Part shown: one piece after another, positions 44,992 through 53,629 of the stretch
Layout: each line of letters starts with the position of its first letter
Numbering within the stretch: position 1 is the stretch's first letter
Assembly (NCBI RefSeq): GCF_017355855.1
Contig: NZ_JAFEWD010000013.1
Span: forward strand, 62,001-126,000
DNA length: 64,000 nt
Direction of reading: 5' to 3'
From: Pedobacter sp. SYSU D00535
GTDB taxonomy: Bacteria; Bacteroidota; Bacteroidia; Sphingobacteriales; Sphingobacteriaceae
The notes under the pieces: generated by a model
What the model was told of the DNA's origin: nothing
The model's database searches: none
The model's input: the letters and a program-made list of their open reading frames with translations, nothing else
Position numbers and translations under genes: made by a program

Positions 44992-46788
44992 GTGAAGAAT
45001 TTTTTTCGTAGGATAATTACCCCCTACTGCTTGTTAAGTTTCTTTTTATTCGCTTTTGCCGCCGATACCATGGGGCAGGCAGAATTGCTATCAAATGATA
45101 CCAGCAGTTCTGCTAATGCTGAGCCTGCCTGGTTACCCGATTCCCTCGGTCGCCGCACTCCCAGGGGAGCGGTAGAGGGTTTTATTGCAGCGGTAGCTTC
45201 AGAAAACTATGCCCGGGCTTCTATGTACCTGCGAATCGATTCTGCATTAAAAAGAAATCAGAACAGGGAGGCACTGGCTCGTTCTCTTCAACGACTGCTC
45301 GATAACAGCGGGCATATCCTGCCTTATTCAATGATTAGTGATGATCCTGCAGGAGCAGATGACGACAATCTGGGTCCCAGCCTCGAGAAGGTGGGAACAG
45401 CCTCTATAAACAACGAGGAATTTGATATCTTACTGGAAAAAACACAAGACACGACGGGTGCGCCAGTTTGGCTGGTCTCCTCAGAAACTATCCAGCGAGT
45501 ACCTCTTCTAGTGGAGGAAGCTCCTATAGCTCCGTTCATCGATCGTATTTCACCACCCGTTCTCGATCGAACTAAATGGGGAGGGGTGCCAGTTTCTCAT
45601 TGGCTGGGCGCCATTCTGCTATTGCTTATCGCTTATCTTTTAGCCTGGGGCATTACCCATCTTGCACTCTTTCTAATTCCTTTTTTTTATCCCAAAGCCA
45701 AAGTTGAACCAACTGCAGGCATTATTAAAGCCTTTGCGCTCCCTATAAGGATTTATATCACGATTTGGTTGTTTTCCGCAGGGATGCAAGAGTCCGGGAT
45801 CTCCATTATTTTACGTCAGGGATCAAGCAACATTATGGTAATTGTGGCCATCATTGCTGTAATGCTGTTGCTGTGGCAGCTACTCGGGGTCACTACCCGA
45901 TTCTTCGAGCGACGCCTATCACACCATCAAAATCAGGCGGGCGTCTCCGCTATACTTTTTTTACGAAGGACAGCAAAAGTAGCACTGATCGTTTTGGCTA
46001 TTATTCTTGTGCTCGACACACTGGGTTTTGACGTGACTACAGGCTTAGCGGCCCTGGGGATAGGTGGTATTGCCCTGGCTTTGGGAGCACAGAAAACTGT
46101 AGAAAACTTTGTCGGGAGTGTTACACTCATTGCCGACCAGCCCATCAGGGTGGGCGACTATTGCAAGGTTGGAGATATATCCGGTACTGTTGAACAAATT
46201 GGGATGCGATCTACCCGTATCCGCACCATTAATCGCACGATGGTAACCATTCCCAACGGAGATTTTTCGTCCGAGAAAATTGAGACCTTTGCTACGCGTG
46301 ATCAGTTCCTGTTCAATCCCAGCTTCAGGCTGCGATTTGAAACCAACCCCGAACAAATCCGCTACCTGCTGGTGGAATTGCGTAGCATTTTGTACGCTCA
46401 TCCTAAGGTAGACCCTTCCCCCGCCCGGGTGCGTTTTGTGGAAATTGGAGCGGATGCGCTGAAGCTGGAAGTTTATGCGTACATCAAGGCGCTTGATTTC
46501 GACGAGTTTCTCGAGATTCAGGAAGATTTGCTTTTACGGATGATGGACGTAGTAGGTGCCAGCGGAACTGCCTTTGCTCTGCCCTCGCAGCTTGTTTACC
46601 TGAGCCGGGATGAGGAGCTGCCGGAAGAAAGAAAGGCCGAAGTCGAAGCCCAGGTGGAGAAATGGCGCGCTGCCGGAGAAATCCAGATACCAAAGTTTGA
46701 TCCTGACCGAATTGACGAGTTGAAGGGCTCACTTGAGTATCCTGCAAAAGGATCTGCACAGGGCAAGGGTAAGCAATCGAATATTTGA
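44992..46788 (+). CDS. MscS-family mechanosensitive channel
   Basis: This inner-membrane channel releases solutes when membrane tension rises. It has 598 residues and starts with GTG at 44992, giving a signal peptide (cleavage near TMGQ). A periplasmic N-terminal domain (about 45-190) with GRRTPRGAVEGFIAAVASEN precedes hydrophobic segments at about 200-225, 245-265, 280-300 and 325-350. The MscS pore helix reads GLAALGIGGIALALGAQKTV. The beta domain follows with ADQPIRVGDYCKVGDISG and MVTIPNGDFSSE. A charged C-terminal tail of about 70 residues ends the protein. It converges with the TetR gene across a 13-base hairpin. Confidence 0.94.
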   Translation: MKNFFRRIITPYCLLSFFLFAFAADTMGQAELLSNDTSSSANAEPAWLPDSLGRRTPRGAVEGFIAAVASENYARASMYLRIDSALKRNQNREALARSLQRLLDNSGHILPYSMISDDPAGADDDNLGPSLEKVGTASINNEEFDILLEKTQDTTGAPVWLVSSETIQRVPLLVEEAPIAPFIDRISPPVLDRTKWGGVPVSHWLGAILLLLIAYLLAWGITHLALFLIPFFYPKAKVEPTAGIIKAFALPIRIYITIWLFSAGMQESGISIILRQGSSNIMVIVAIIAVMLLLWQLLGVTTRFFERRLSHHQNQAGVSAILFLRRTAKVALIVLAIILVLDTLGFDVTTGLAALGIGGIALALGAQKTVENFVGSVTLIADQPIRVGDYCKVGDISGTVEQIGMRSTRIRTINRTMVTIPNGDFSSEKIETFATRDQFLFNPSFRLRFETNPEQIRYLLVELRSILYAHPKVDPSPARVRFVEIGADALKLEVYAYIKALDFDEFLEIQEDLLLRMMDVVGASGTAFALPSQLVYLSRDEELPEERKAEVEAQVEKWRAAGEIQIPKFDPDRIDELKGSLEYPAKGSAQGKGKQSNI

Positions 46789-46809
46789 TTAGGAAGACTC
46801 ATACGAACT

Positions 46810-46844
46810 CTCAGTGAATAAAAACGATTGCTTTATTCACTGAG
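46810..46844. terminator. Bidirectional terminator hairpin between MscS and TetR genes
   Basis: CTCAGTGAATAAA (46810-46822) and TTTATTCACTGAG (46832-46844) are perfect 13-base complements around a 9-base loop. They lie 21 bases after the MscS stop and 9 bases before the TetR stop on the other strand. Confidence 0.75.
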
Positions 46845-46853
46845 AAGTTGTCT

Positions 46854-47435
46854 CTAGTCCAGAACAGACAAAGCAAGTTCGACGGTAGCAGATAAGGAAG
46901 CTTTGGTAGGGTTTACTTTTGACGAGACTTTCAGGCCGTTGAAGAACGTAACCAGATAGGCGGCAGTAGCCTGGATATCTTTACTGCTGTTAATCTCCCC
47001 TGATTCTTGACCTCGTTTCAAATACTCAGTCAAAATGGCTTCAAAGTTTACTTTATTCAGGGATAGAAGGCTTCCAATTTCCTCGTCGCTAGGCATCAGT
47101 TCTGTTGAGGTATTTACCACCAGGCAGCCTTTGCGCTCAGGGTCCGCAACTGCCTGCTCAATAGCTATGCTAAACAAGGTCCGGATACCTTCCTTTACCG
47201 AGGAGGAGGTGCTAAGTAGCGCGTTCAGCGCCCGGGTGTTTTCCTCGACGTATCTACTGACGGCTTTTTGAAACAGCTGCTTCTTGCCTCCGAACGTATC
47301 ATACAAGCTGGCTCTGTTGATACCCAGGTGCTTAACTATATCATCAATCGAAGTTGCATTGTAGCCCTGGCACCAGAAAATGTGTACCGCTTTCTGCAAT
47401 ACTTCGTCCTCGTCGAATTGCTTATTTCTTGCCAT
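46854..47435 (-). CDS. TetR/AcrR-family transcriptional repressor
   Basis: This 193-residue DNA-binding repressor has an N-terminal helix-turn-helix (about 8-50): DEDEVLQKAVHIFWCQGYNA, SIDDIVKHLGINRASLYDTF, GGKKQLFQKAV. The C-terminal ligand domain resembles the YdhM/NemR group that responds to electrophiles or quinones (ERKGCLVVNTSTELMPSDEE, with a Cys in GCLVVN). It is cotranscribed or closely spaced with the SDR gene upstream (48 bases apart, same strand). It likely binds the duplicated palindromes at 48240-48284, so it would repress the SDR and, by readthrough, itself. Confidence 0.93.
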   Translation of the reverse strand: MARNKQFDEDEVLQKAVHIFWCQGYNATSIDDIVKHLGINRASLYDTFGGKKQLFQKAVSRYVEENTRALNALLSTSSSVKEGIRTLFSIAIEQAVADPERKGCLVVNTSTELMPSDEEIGSLLSLNKVNFEAILTEYLKRGQESGEINSSKDIQATAAYLVTFFNGLKVSSKVNPTKASLSATVELALSVLD

Positions 47436-47483
47436 TCCGCTCCTGTAAATGTCTCAAAAATACACTTTAGAACTATAAGTGCA

Positions 47484-48233
47484 TCAGGTTTTAATGAGCA
47501 TCCCACCATCAATATTAAACTCGCCCCCCGTTATGAAGCTGGCAGAACTGGAAGCAAGGAAGGTCACTAATTCAGCTATGTCCGTTGGCTCTCCCAGTTT
47601 ACCGAGGGGGATTTGAGATTTTGCATGATCTTTTATAAGTGCGGTCTGCTCCTCAGGAAAACCGAGTTTCTGAAAGATAGGCGTACTTGTTGGTCCGGGA
47701 TTAACAGCGTTGATTCGTATATTCCTTTTCGAAAGCTCGATAGCGGCGGTTCTCACGTAACTGTTCAGGGCGGCCTTCGATGCTGAATAAATAGCCAAAT
47801 TGGGTGATCCGGTGTATGCAGCGATAGAAGATAGAGCAATTATTGCCGCTCCATCTTTTAAAACTGGTAGAAATTTTTCGGTAGTGAACACAGCGCCTTT
47901 AAAATTGATATCCATTAGGTCGTCGAAGTTTTGCTCGCTAATTGCACCTACCGGTTCAAGCACGAAAATTCCCGCATTTACAAACAATACATCAACCTGT
48001 CCATAGGCTCCCTGCACCTGTTCTACAAGGCTGTCCAGTTGCGAAAGGTCGGCCACATCCGCGACCACACCATTAACTCCCAATTTGGAGGCTGCCTCCT
48101 CAACCTTCTCGGCAGAGCGTCCTGTAATAATAACCTGGGCGCCTTGCTCCTTAAACGCCTTGGCCGTTGCGAACCCGATGCCGCTATTGCCACCTGTGAT
48201 AACTACGGTTTGTCCTTGAAATCTTTTCATCAT
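47484..48233 (-). CDS. Short-chain dehydrogenase/reductase (classical SDR)
   Basis: This NAD(P)-dependent oxidoreductase has 249 residues from ATG 48233. Motifs are VVITGGNSGIGFATAKAF (dinucleotide site), VDVLFVNAGIF, IIALSSIAAYTG (catalytic Ser), YSASKAALNSYVRTAA (Tyr and Lys) and a C-terminal ASFITGGEFNIDGGM. I reject the longer start at 48284, because those extra codons read straight through both operator palindromes. It is probably controlled by the TetR protein encoded next to it, a common pairing in this phylum. Substrate unknown, perhaps a quinone or aldehyde. Confidence 0.94.
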   Translation of the reverse strand: MMKRFQGQTVVITGGNSGIGFATAKAFKEQGAQVIITGRSAEKVEEAASKLGVNGVVADVADLSQLDSLVEQVQGAYGQVDVLFVNAGIFVLEPVGAISEQNFDDLMDINFKGAVFTTEKFLPVLKDGAAIIALSSIAAYTGSPNLAIYSASKAALNSYVRTAAIELSKRNIRINAVNPGPTSTPIFQKLGFPEEQTALIKDHAKSQIPLGKLGEPTDIAELVTFLASSSASFITGGEFNIDGGMLIKT

Positions 48234-48239
48234 GTAATA

Positions 48240-48284
48240 TTGGAATGATTGTTCCAAAAGTACAAATTGGAATGATTGTTCCAA
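48240..48284. promoter_or_regulatory. Tandem palindromic operator, probable TetR binding sites
   Basis: The 18-base sequence TTGGAATGATTGTTCCAA occurs twice, identically, at 48240-48257 and 48267-48284, with centres 27 bases apart. The outer six bases of each copy are a perfect inverted repeat (TTGGAA and TTCCAA). The pair lies just upstream of the SDR start at 48233, where a repressor would block transcription. The TetR encoded at 46854 is the obvious candidate. Confidence 0.8.
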
Positions 48285-48399
48285 AATTATTTCGCCTTAT
48301 TTATGATATAGGAGAACCTAATGAAAGAGATAGAGTGAAGACATCAGGTGAGCAACGATGTTATTACACATCATTCTCCGACGATACTTTCTCATTTTA

Positions 48400-48407
48400 T
48401 AAATTTG
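48400..48407 (+). promoter_or_regulatory. Candidate -7 promoter element of the GH28 gene
   Basis: TAAATTTG matches the Bacteroidota -7 consensus TAnnTTTG and lies 64 bases before the ATG at 48471. No clear -33 TTTG is seen at the right distance, so this is weak. Confidence 0.3.
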
Positions 48408-48470
48408 GCCGATATTTAGCAACGGAATTAAAAATATTCCTTAACCAATTTAGACAAGAAGAAGAACTTA

Positions 48471-49829
48471 ATGATTACGCAAAAACTGAGGCTTGCACTG
48501 CTGCTTATTGTTTCCATTACGCTGAACTTTACAGCTTTGGCAAAGGAAGTATTTCCGGATGGAACACCGATACCAGAATGGTTCCGCCAAAACAAACCGA
48601 CGGACATCAACAAATTGGGGAAACACTACCGGATCACAGATTTCAACGTTGTTAACGACAGTACCGTTATCCAGACGAAACTTCTGCAGGCTGTGATCGA
48701 CAGAGCGCATGAGAACGGCGGTGGCGTAGTGATTATTCCAAAAGGAACTTTTCTTAGCGGCTCGCTGTTTTTCAAAAAGGGTACGCATTTGCATCTGGAA
48801 GAAGGCGGCCGTCTGAAAGGCAGCGATGATATCAGCAACTTTCCCCTGGTGATGACGCGTATGGAGGGGCAAACCCTGAAATACTTTGCTGCACTGGTAA
48901 ATGCGGATGGCCTTGACGGCTTTACAATATCCGGCAAAGGAACTATTGATGGCAATGGACTGCGCTACTGGAGGTCTTTCTGGCTTAGACGCGCTTTTAA
49001 TCCAAATTGTACTAATATGGATGAGATGAGACCCAGGCTTGTGTATATATCCAATTGTAAAAATGTTCAGCTTTCGGGAGTGAGGTTGATAAACTCCCCA
49101 TTTTGGACTACACATTTGTATAAATCAGAAAATGTAAAGCTCTTGGACCTGTACATTTACTCGCCTAAAGAACCCGTAAAAGCTCCGAGTACGGACGCTG
49201 TTGATATTGATGCCTGTAAGAATGTTCTGATTAAAAACTGCTATATGTCTGTAAACGATGACGCTGTAGCGCTTAAAGGCGGTAAAGGTCCTCGTGCCGA
49301 TAAGGATCCTAATAACGGAGCTAATCATAATATTATCATTGAAGACTGCACTTATGGATTCTGTCATGGTGCGCTGACTTTCGGAAGTGAGTCGCTCCAC
49401 GATCGCAATATTATTCTGAGACGCATCAAAGTGAACCATGCGGAGCGCCTGCTTTGGCTGAAGATGCGGCCGGACACTCCTCAAAATTACGAGTATGTGT
49501 TGGTAGAAGACATCGAAGGCCACGATATTGGCAACTTCATTTTCATTCGGCCCTGGACCCAGTTCTTCGACCTGAAAGGAGAGGAAGTATCAGGAACATC
49601 AACAAGTCACCATATTACTATGCGTAATATAAAGTTGGATTGCGAAAACTTTTTTAACGTGGGAGCGGCGAAAGAAGTCAAGCCTTCTAAAGGCTTCGGT
49701 TACAAGTTATCAGACTTTAGGTTCGAGAACATCGACGTGACGGCGAAAAAGTTTGTAGATATAAACACGTCTATTATAGATAACTTCCAACTAAAGAACG
49801 TGGTTGTGAACAAGAAGAAAGTCTTCTAG
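48471..49829 (+). CDS. GH28 polygalacturonase-like pectin hydrolase, secreted
   Basis: This enzyme probably hydrolyses galacturonan or rhamnogalacturonan. It has 452 residues with a signal peptide (cleavage near TALAK). The right-handed beta-helix carries the GH28 catalytic set: Asp242 in PSTDAVDID, Asp263/Asp264 in SVNDDAVALKGG, His299 in FCHGALTFGSE and a basic WLKMRP segment. The usual NTD is STD here and the usual RIK is KMR, so the substrate is probably not plain polygalacturonan. The N-terminal part contains VIIPKGTFLSGSLFFKKGTH, typical of the family. It is a single gene followed by a terminator. Confidence 0.92.
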   Translation: MITQKLRLALLLIVSITLNFTALAKEVFPDGTPIPEWFRQNKPTDINKLGKHYRITDFNVVNDSTVIQTKLLQAVIDRAHENGGGVVIIPKGTFLSGSLFFKKGTHLHLEEGGRLKGSDDISNFPLVMTRMEGQTLKYFAALVNADGLDGFTISGKGTIDGNGLRYWRSFWLRRAFNPNCTNMDEMRPRLVYISNCKNVQLSGVRLINSPFWTTHLYKSENVKLLDLYIYSPKEPVKAPSTDAVDIDACKNVLIKNCYMSVNDDAVALKGGKGPRADKDPNNGANHNIIIEDCTYGFCHGALTFGSESLHDRNIILRRIKVNHAERLLWLKMRPDTPQNYEYVLVEDIEGHDIGNFIFIRPWTQFFDLKGEEVSGTSTSHHITMRNIKLDCENFFNVGAAKEVKPSKGFGYKLSDFRFENIDVTAKKFVDINTSIIDNFQLKNVVVNKKKVF

Positions 49830-49868
49830 GAACGGCTAACCAGTAGAGGATAGAGATCTTACTATACA

Positions 49869-49901
49869 GGTCGTGGCCTAGTGCTGCGACCTTTTCTTTT
49901 T
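49869..49901 (+). terminator. Intrinsic terminator of the GH28 gene
   Basis: GGTCGTGGC (49869-49877) pairs with GCTGCGACC (49883-49891), using two G-U pairs, around CTAGT. TTTTCTTTTT (49892-49901) follows. Confidence 0.85.
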
Positions 49902-49943
49902 ACAATCTTTTTCTTTTACTTCCTTGTTAAACAAAGAAAAACT

Positions 49944-50120
49944 ATGAAAAAGATATGATTTGTAATGCTTTCCCATAACTACCGTCTGAAGAAAGAACAG
50001 TATCCTGCAACAATTGCCGCAGGGCTTGCAAGAGATTACTCGAGGCCTGGGATGGTTACCTACGAGGTGGATTTGGACGGGAAGCCGGATTATAAGCTAG
50101 TGCTTTTGTCAGCCAAGTAG
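49944..50120 (+). pseudogene. Short PepSY-like remnant with an early stop
   Basis: ATG 49944 reads MKKI and then TGA at 49956-49958. The same frame goes on from ATG 49965 for 51 codons to a stop at 50118: RLKKEQYPATIAAGLARDYS, RPGMVTYEVDLDGKPDYKLV, LLSAK. The second part resembles the end of the PepSY-like secreted proteins of Bacteroidota (strand ending in a polar -x-Y-x-L-V motif), with most of the protein missing. The 51-codon frame could be translated by itself, but I think it is a relic. Confidence 0.45.
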
Positions 50121-50180
50121 AGTACCTGTTGGATTTTAAATACAAAAAGGCGTGCGTAAACAGGCACCCATAAATAACGA

Positions 50181-51215
50181 ATGAATACGAAAACGCTTGC
50201 AGGCTTAGGAGGCATCTCTGCTTTTCTTAAAAAAATCGGGTTTGATTACTTTATCGCAGGTATTCTGGTGATGATTCTGCTGGCCCGCTTGTGGCCCGAG
50301 GGAGGGCTGGAAACTTCGCCTTTGGCTCTGCCCCAGATTGCAAGCTGGGGAGTAACACTTATTTTCTTTTTTTACGGACTGCGCTTGAGTAAAGCCAAAC
50401 TGGTGTCAGGCCTGACGAACTGGAAGCTGCATATTCTGGTACAACTGAGCACATTTCTGCTGTTTCCGCTACTGATTCTACTGGTAAAGCCGTTTTTCAG
50501 AGGGGATGAATATTTATGGCTTGGAACCTTCTTTCTCGCAAGTCTTCCATCCACGGTCTCCTCTTCCGTGGTGATGGTTTCTGTAGCAGGTGGTAACCTG
50601 CCGGGTGCTATTTTCAACGCAAGTATTTCAGGGATACTTGGTATTTTCCTCACTCCAGTCTGGATGAGTATCGCTCTACAGCAAGAGAACGGCGCCAGCA
50701 ACCTCCCTGACGTTATCACTAAACTGACTGTTCAGGTGCTGATCCCCGTTATACTCGGGTTTCTGTTGAATAAAAAGTGGGGTGGGTTTGCTGAGCGAAA
50801 CAAACAACGTTTAAAGTACTATGATCAGAGCATTATTCTCATCATCGTATACACGTCTTTTGCAGAATCCTTCTCCCAGAATCTTTTTGAAAACCTGAAG
50901 TTTCATGAACTCCTCTTTCTTGCTGTCGCGATGGCTGGGCTGTTTTTCCTGGTGTTTTATCTTATTTCGGTACTGTCGAGGCTGCTCAAATTTTCTCAGG
51001 AAGATCGTATTACCGCTATTTTTTGCGGTTCCAAGAAGTCGCTTGTTCATGGGACAGTGATGTCGAAAGCCTTGTTTAGCGACAGTAACGCTACGGGGCT
51101 GGTGTTGCTCCCGCTGATGCTGTATCATGCTATGCAACTTTGCTTTGCGGCCATCATCGCTCAAAGGTGGTCCAGAGGCTCTAAGGAGGTGTCGCCTCAA
51201 GCTCAGTCGAAGTAG
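50181..51215 (+). CDS. SBF-like (YfeH-type) bile acid:sodium symporter family protein
   Basis: This 344-residue inner-membrane transporter has about ten hydrophobic segments. It matches the SBF-like/YfeH subgroup: GFDYFIAGILVMILLARLWP, ASWGVTLIFFFYGLRLSKAK, ASLPSTVSSSVVMVSVAGGN, LPGAIFNASISGILGIFLTP, and later ITAIFCGSKKSLVHGTVMSK. The broken helices with polar GN and PST motifs are those that bind sodium and substrate in the fold. The natural substrate of YfeH proteins is unknown. It is followed by a bidirectional terminator. Confidence 0.92.
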   Translation: MNTKTLAGLGGISAFLKKIGFDYFIAGILVMILLARLWPEGGLETSPLALPQIASWGVTLIFFFYGLRLSKAKLVSGLTNWKLHILVQLSTFLLFPLLILLVKPFFRGDEYLWLGTFFLASLPSTVSSSVVMVSVAGGNLPGAIFNASISGILGIFLTPVWMSIALQQENGASNLPDVITKLTVQVLIPVILGFLLNKKWGGFAERNKQRLKYYDQSIILIIVYTSFAESFSQNLFENLKFHELLFLAVAMAGLFFLVFYLISVLSRLLKFSQEDRITAIFCGSKKSLVHGTVMSKALFSDSNATGLVLLPLMLYHAMQLCFAAIIAQRWSRGSKEVSPQAQSK

Positions 51216-51261
51216 AGTTGTTCGTCGGATAGATTCTTACTATTAGCAGTGAGAGTGAAAA

Positions 51262-51286
51262 AAAGGCGCACCGAAGGTGCGCCTTT
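51262..51286. terminator. Bidirectional terminator
   Basis: AAAGGCGCACC (51262-51272) and GGTGCGCCTTT (51276-51286) are perfect complements around GAA. A-rich sequence before and T-rich sequence after serve both convergent genes (stops at 51215 and 51301). Confidence 0.9.
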
Positions 51287-51300
51287 AAGTATTCCTAGGA

Positions 51301-51822
51301 TTATTTGTTCGGCACGATCCACAGATAAATCATCTTTCCATCTACTTCCCGTGTTTGGTCTGGCTTCCAGTCGCCCATATCAAAAGCGTGAGATACGATC
51401 CTGGACCCAGGTTTTAATTGCTTCAGCAATAGTGGCCTAAGCTGCATGTTTACGCTGGGTAGCAGGTAGAGGGTGACTACTGATGCCTGCCTCAGGTCTG
51501 TCTTGAACAAATCTCCCTCCACAAATCTTACCTTATCAGTCACGTTTGCTTCTTTCGCGTTTTGGTTTGCTTCTTTAATTCGCTCGGGATTGTTGTCGAC
51601 GCCCGTACCCCTGGTTCCGTAGGTTTTTGCCGCAGTGATGACTATACGTCCGTCTCCGCACCCCAGGTCAAACAGCACGTCGTTGCTTGTTACTTTTGCA
51701 AGTTTAAGCATGGCGTCCACCACATTTTGCGGGGTGGGGACATAGGGAACCTGGGCCAGAGCATCTGCTTTTGCAAAGATCAGTAACAGAACGGTCGCAA
51801 ATAGAATTTTTGATGTTTTCAT
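51301..51822 (-). CDS. Class I SAM-dependent methyltransferase with signal peptide
   Basis: The 173 residues have a signal peptide (MKTSKILFATVLLLIFAKAD, cleavage near ALAQ). A Rossmann-type methyltransferase core follows: VLFDLGCGDGRIVITAAKTY (SAM-binding), TGVDNNPERIKEAN (acidic loop), VRFVEGDLF and VVTLYLLPSVNMQLRPLL. A signal peptide on such a fold is unusual, because SAM is cytoplasmic, but this type recurs in Bacteroidota. It may stay membrane-attached or its start may be misread. It follows the APC permease by 7 bases on the same strand, so they probably share a transcript. Confidence 0.88.
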   Translation of the reverse strand: MKTSKILFATVLLLIFAKADALAQVPYVPTPQNVVDAMLKLAKVTSNDVLFDLGCGDGRIVITAAKTYGTRGTGVDNNPERIKEANQNAKEANVTDKVRFVEGDLFKTDLRQASVVTLYLLPSVNMQLRPLLLKQLKPGSRIVSHAFDMGDWKPDQTREVDGKMIYLWIVPNK

Positions 51823-51829
51823 GGTATTA

Positions 51830-53224
51830 TTATTTATCAGGTAAATGATTTGGTTTTTCCTTTGACTCTCTTTGCTTCAGGAACAGGTAGTAAACCGGCA
51901 GCCCGGCAAGCAGTACAGCGAGTCCTACCAGGGCGCCCAAGCCAGTATAAACAATGCTCGAGTAAAGTAGATAGGCGCTGGTGAGGCAGAATATAAGCGG
52001 AGTAAGGGGATATAAAGGGACTTTGAATGGCCTTTCTCTTCCGGGTTCTTTACGGCGCAACACAAACACCGACAGTCCTACCAATAAGAAGAAAAACCAG
52101 AAAACAGGTGCCGTATATTCTACGATTGTTTCGAAACCGTCACGGGTAAAAAAGCCGAGACTTACCAATGCGAGGGATATGATTCCCTGAATCAAAAAAG
52201 CATTAACAGGCGTTGAGTTCTGATAGTTCCAGTTCCCCAGCCACGAGAAGGCTTTGAAGTCGCGGCCAACAGCATAATTGGTGCGGGCACCAGTGAAAAT
52301 CGTTGCATTTGCAGAGGTTAAGGCGGAGACGGCAACAAGAACTCCCAATAGCAAAGCCCCTCTATTTCCGAAACTCCCTCTCATTACTTCGGTGCCCACT
52401 GCTTCACTTTTTGCCATTGCTGCAAGCCCGAGGCTATTTACATAGGCAACGTTTATAAGAAGATAGATGATGGTGATAGCAATAATGCCTATGATCAGCG
52501 CCCATACCATCTGTTTGCTGCCTGCCTTCATTTCAGACGACAAATAGGCTGCTTCGTTCCAACCGCCAAAGGTTAGCAGAACTACCACCATTGCCATGCC
52601 TATTGAGTTTTCCGTAGTCGCCCCGCTGACACCTTGTGCCTGGGTGGAGGTATCAGCATAAAAAAGGCCCGCTACTGTTACCAATAGCAGGCCAGCTACT
52701 TCGAGGCTGGTCAAAAGCTTCTGCGTTCCGCTCCCAAATTGTACCCCTAACACGTTAATGAGTGTAAGGAGAATAATTGCAAGAGCAGCGTAAGCAATAG
52801 AAGAATAGGTGCCAATATTGAAAACCTGAGAGGCATAGTCGCCAAAAATGAAGGCGAGTAAGGCTATAGATCCGGTTTGGATAATTGCTATACGAGCCCA
52901 AGCAAAAAAGAATGCGGGATCTTTGCCGTATGCTTTTGAAATAAAGTGATAGTCGCCGCCGGTGTTTGGAAAAGCGGTTGTGAGCTCAGCATAGCACAAG
53001 GCCCCAATGAGTGAGATCACTCCTCCAGCAATCCAGACAGAGAAAAAAACAGTTTCGTCGGCCGAGTTGGCAGCTACAAGGGAGGGTGTACGAAAAATTC
53101 CCGCTCCAATTACAATCCCTATGATTAATGCAATGGCATCGGTTAAGCCTAACTTTTTTTTAGGTTCTATAGGTAGGCTGTCGACTGCTTCGGCAAATGC
53201 CTTGGCTTTACTATCCTCAGTCAT
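51830..53224 (-). CDS. APC-family amino acid permease
   Basis: This inner-membrane amino acid/polyamine transporter has 464 residues with about 12 hydrophobic segments. The family pattern is clear: LGLTDAIALIIGIVIGAGIF (helix 1 with the GxG break), ALCYAELTTAFPNTGGDYHF, FGGWNEAAYLSSEM in helix 6, and ANATIFTGARTNYAVGRD. It resembles the LAT-like group. Substrate unknown. It is first in a two-gene unit with the methyltransferase, and 405 bases without a gene lie upstream. Confidence 0.93.
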   Translation of the reverse strand: MTEDSKAKAFAEAVDSLPIEPKKKLGLTDAIALIIGIVIGAGIFRTPSLVAANSADETVFFSVWIAGGVISLIGALCYAELTTAFPNTGGDYHFISKAYGKDPAFFFAWARIAIIQTGSIALLAFIFGDYASQVFNIGTYSSIAYAALAIILLTLINVLGVQFGSGTQKLLTSLEVAGLLLVTVAGLFYADTSTQAQGVSGATTENSIGMAMVVVLLTFGGWNEAAYLSSEMKAGSKQMVWALIIGIIAITIIYLLINVAYVNSLGLAAMAKSEAVGTEVMRGSFGNRGALLLGVLVAVSALTSANATIFTGARTNYAVGRDFKAFSWLGNWNYQNSTPVNAFLIQGIISLALVSLGFFTRDGFETIVEYTAPVFWFFFLLVGLSVFVLRRKEPGRERPFKVPLYPLTPLIFCLTSAYLLYSSIVYTGLGALVGLAVLLAGLPVYYLFLKQRESKEKPNHLPDK

Positions 53225-53629
53225 AGCTGAATTTTAAGGTATAAGTTAAACCCCGGGAACCCGTCACGGTTTTTTAATTGCTATATTCTTTTTTAAATTC
53301 TGTTCGGTCGTTCAACCGATTGGCTTCGAATGTGTTGGCCCGAATAAGAAAGGCTGCCGAAGCAGGGCGTTAAAGTATCATTTTTATGAAGGCTGAAGTA
53401 TGTGAAAAAACTGCCCTATAGATATTTGTTAACGATTTTTTTTCTTTCTATACGCTACATCAAGTTGCCTAAGGAGGCTCAAATAGCTATAATTTTTCCT
53501 AATCATCATTTTTCTTTGTAATAAATCTATTTATCCCCTCATCATCCGAGAAAAAATTAAGATAATAGTGGGACTATTCCTTCCTTGATTGATAGAGTTT
53601 GAGTTTAACCTGATTATAAAAAGTTGCAT
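53225..53629. other. Divergent intergenic region, no gene seen
   Basis: It contains the promoters for the APC permease (minus) and the LuxR regulator (plus). It is AT-rich near 53400-53600. I see no strong repeat, RNA gene or clear TAnnTTTG/TTTG promoter pair. Confidence 0.4.

Larger units (their letters stand above)
49830..50180. other. Intergenic stretch with a terminator and a gene remnant
   Basis: It contains the GH28 terminator (49869-49901) and the PepSY-like remnant (49944-50120). Nothing else is seen. Confidence 0.6.

Noticed and set aside
48468-49115. 215-codon minus-strand frame opposite GH28
   Set aside because: The catalytic motifs of GH28 are on the plus strand; the reverse frame is a shadow.
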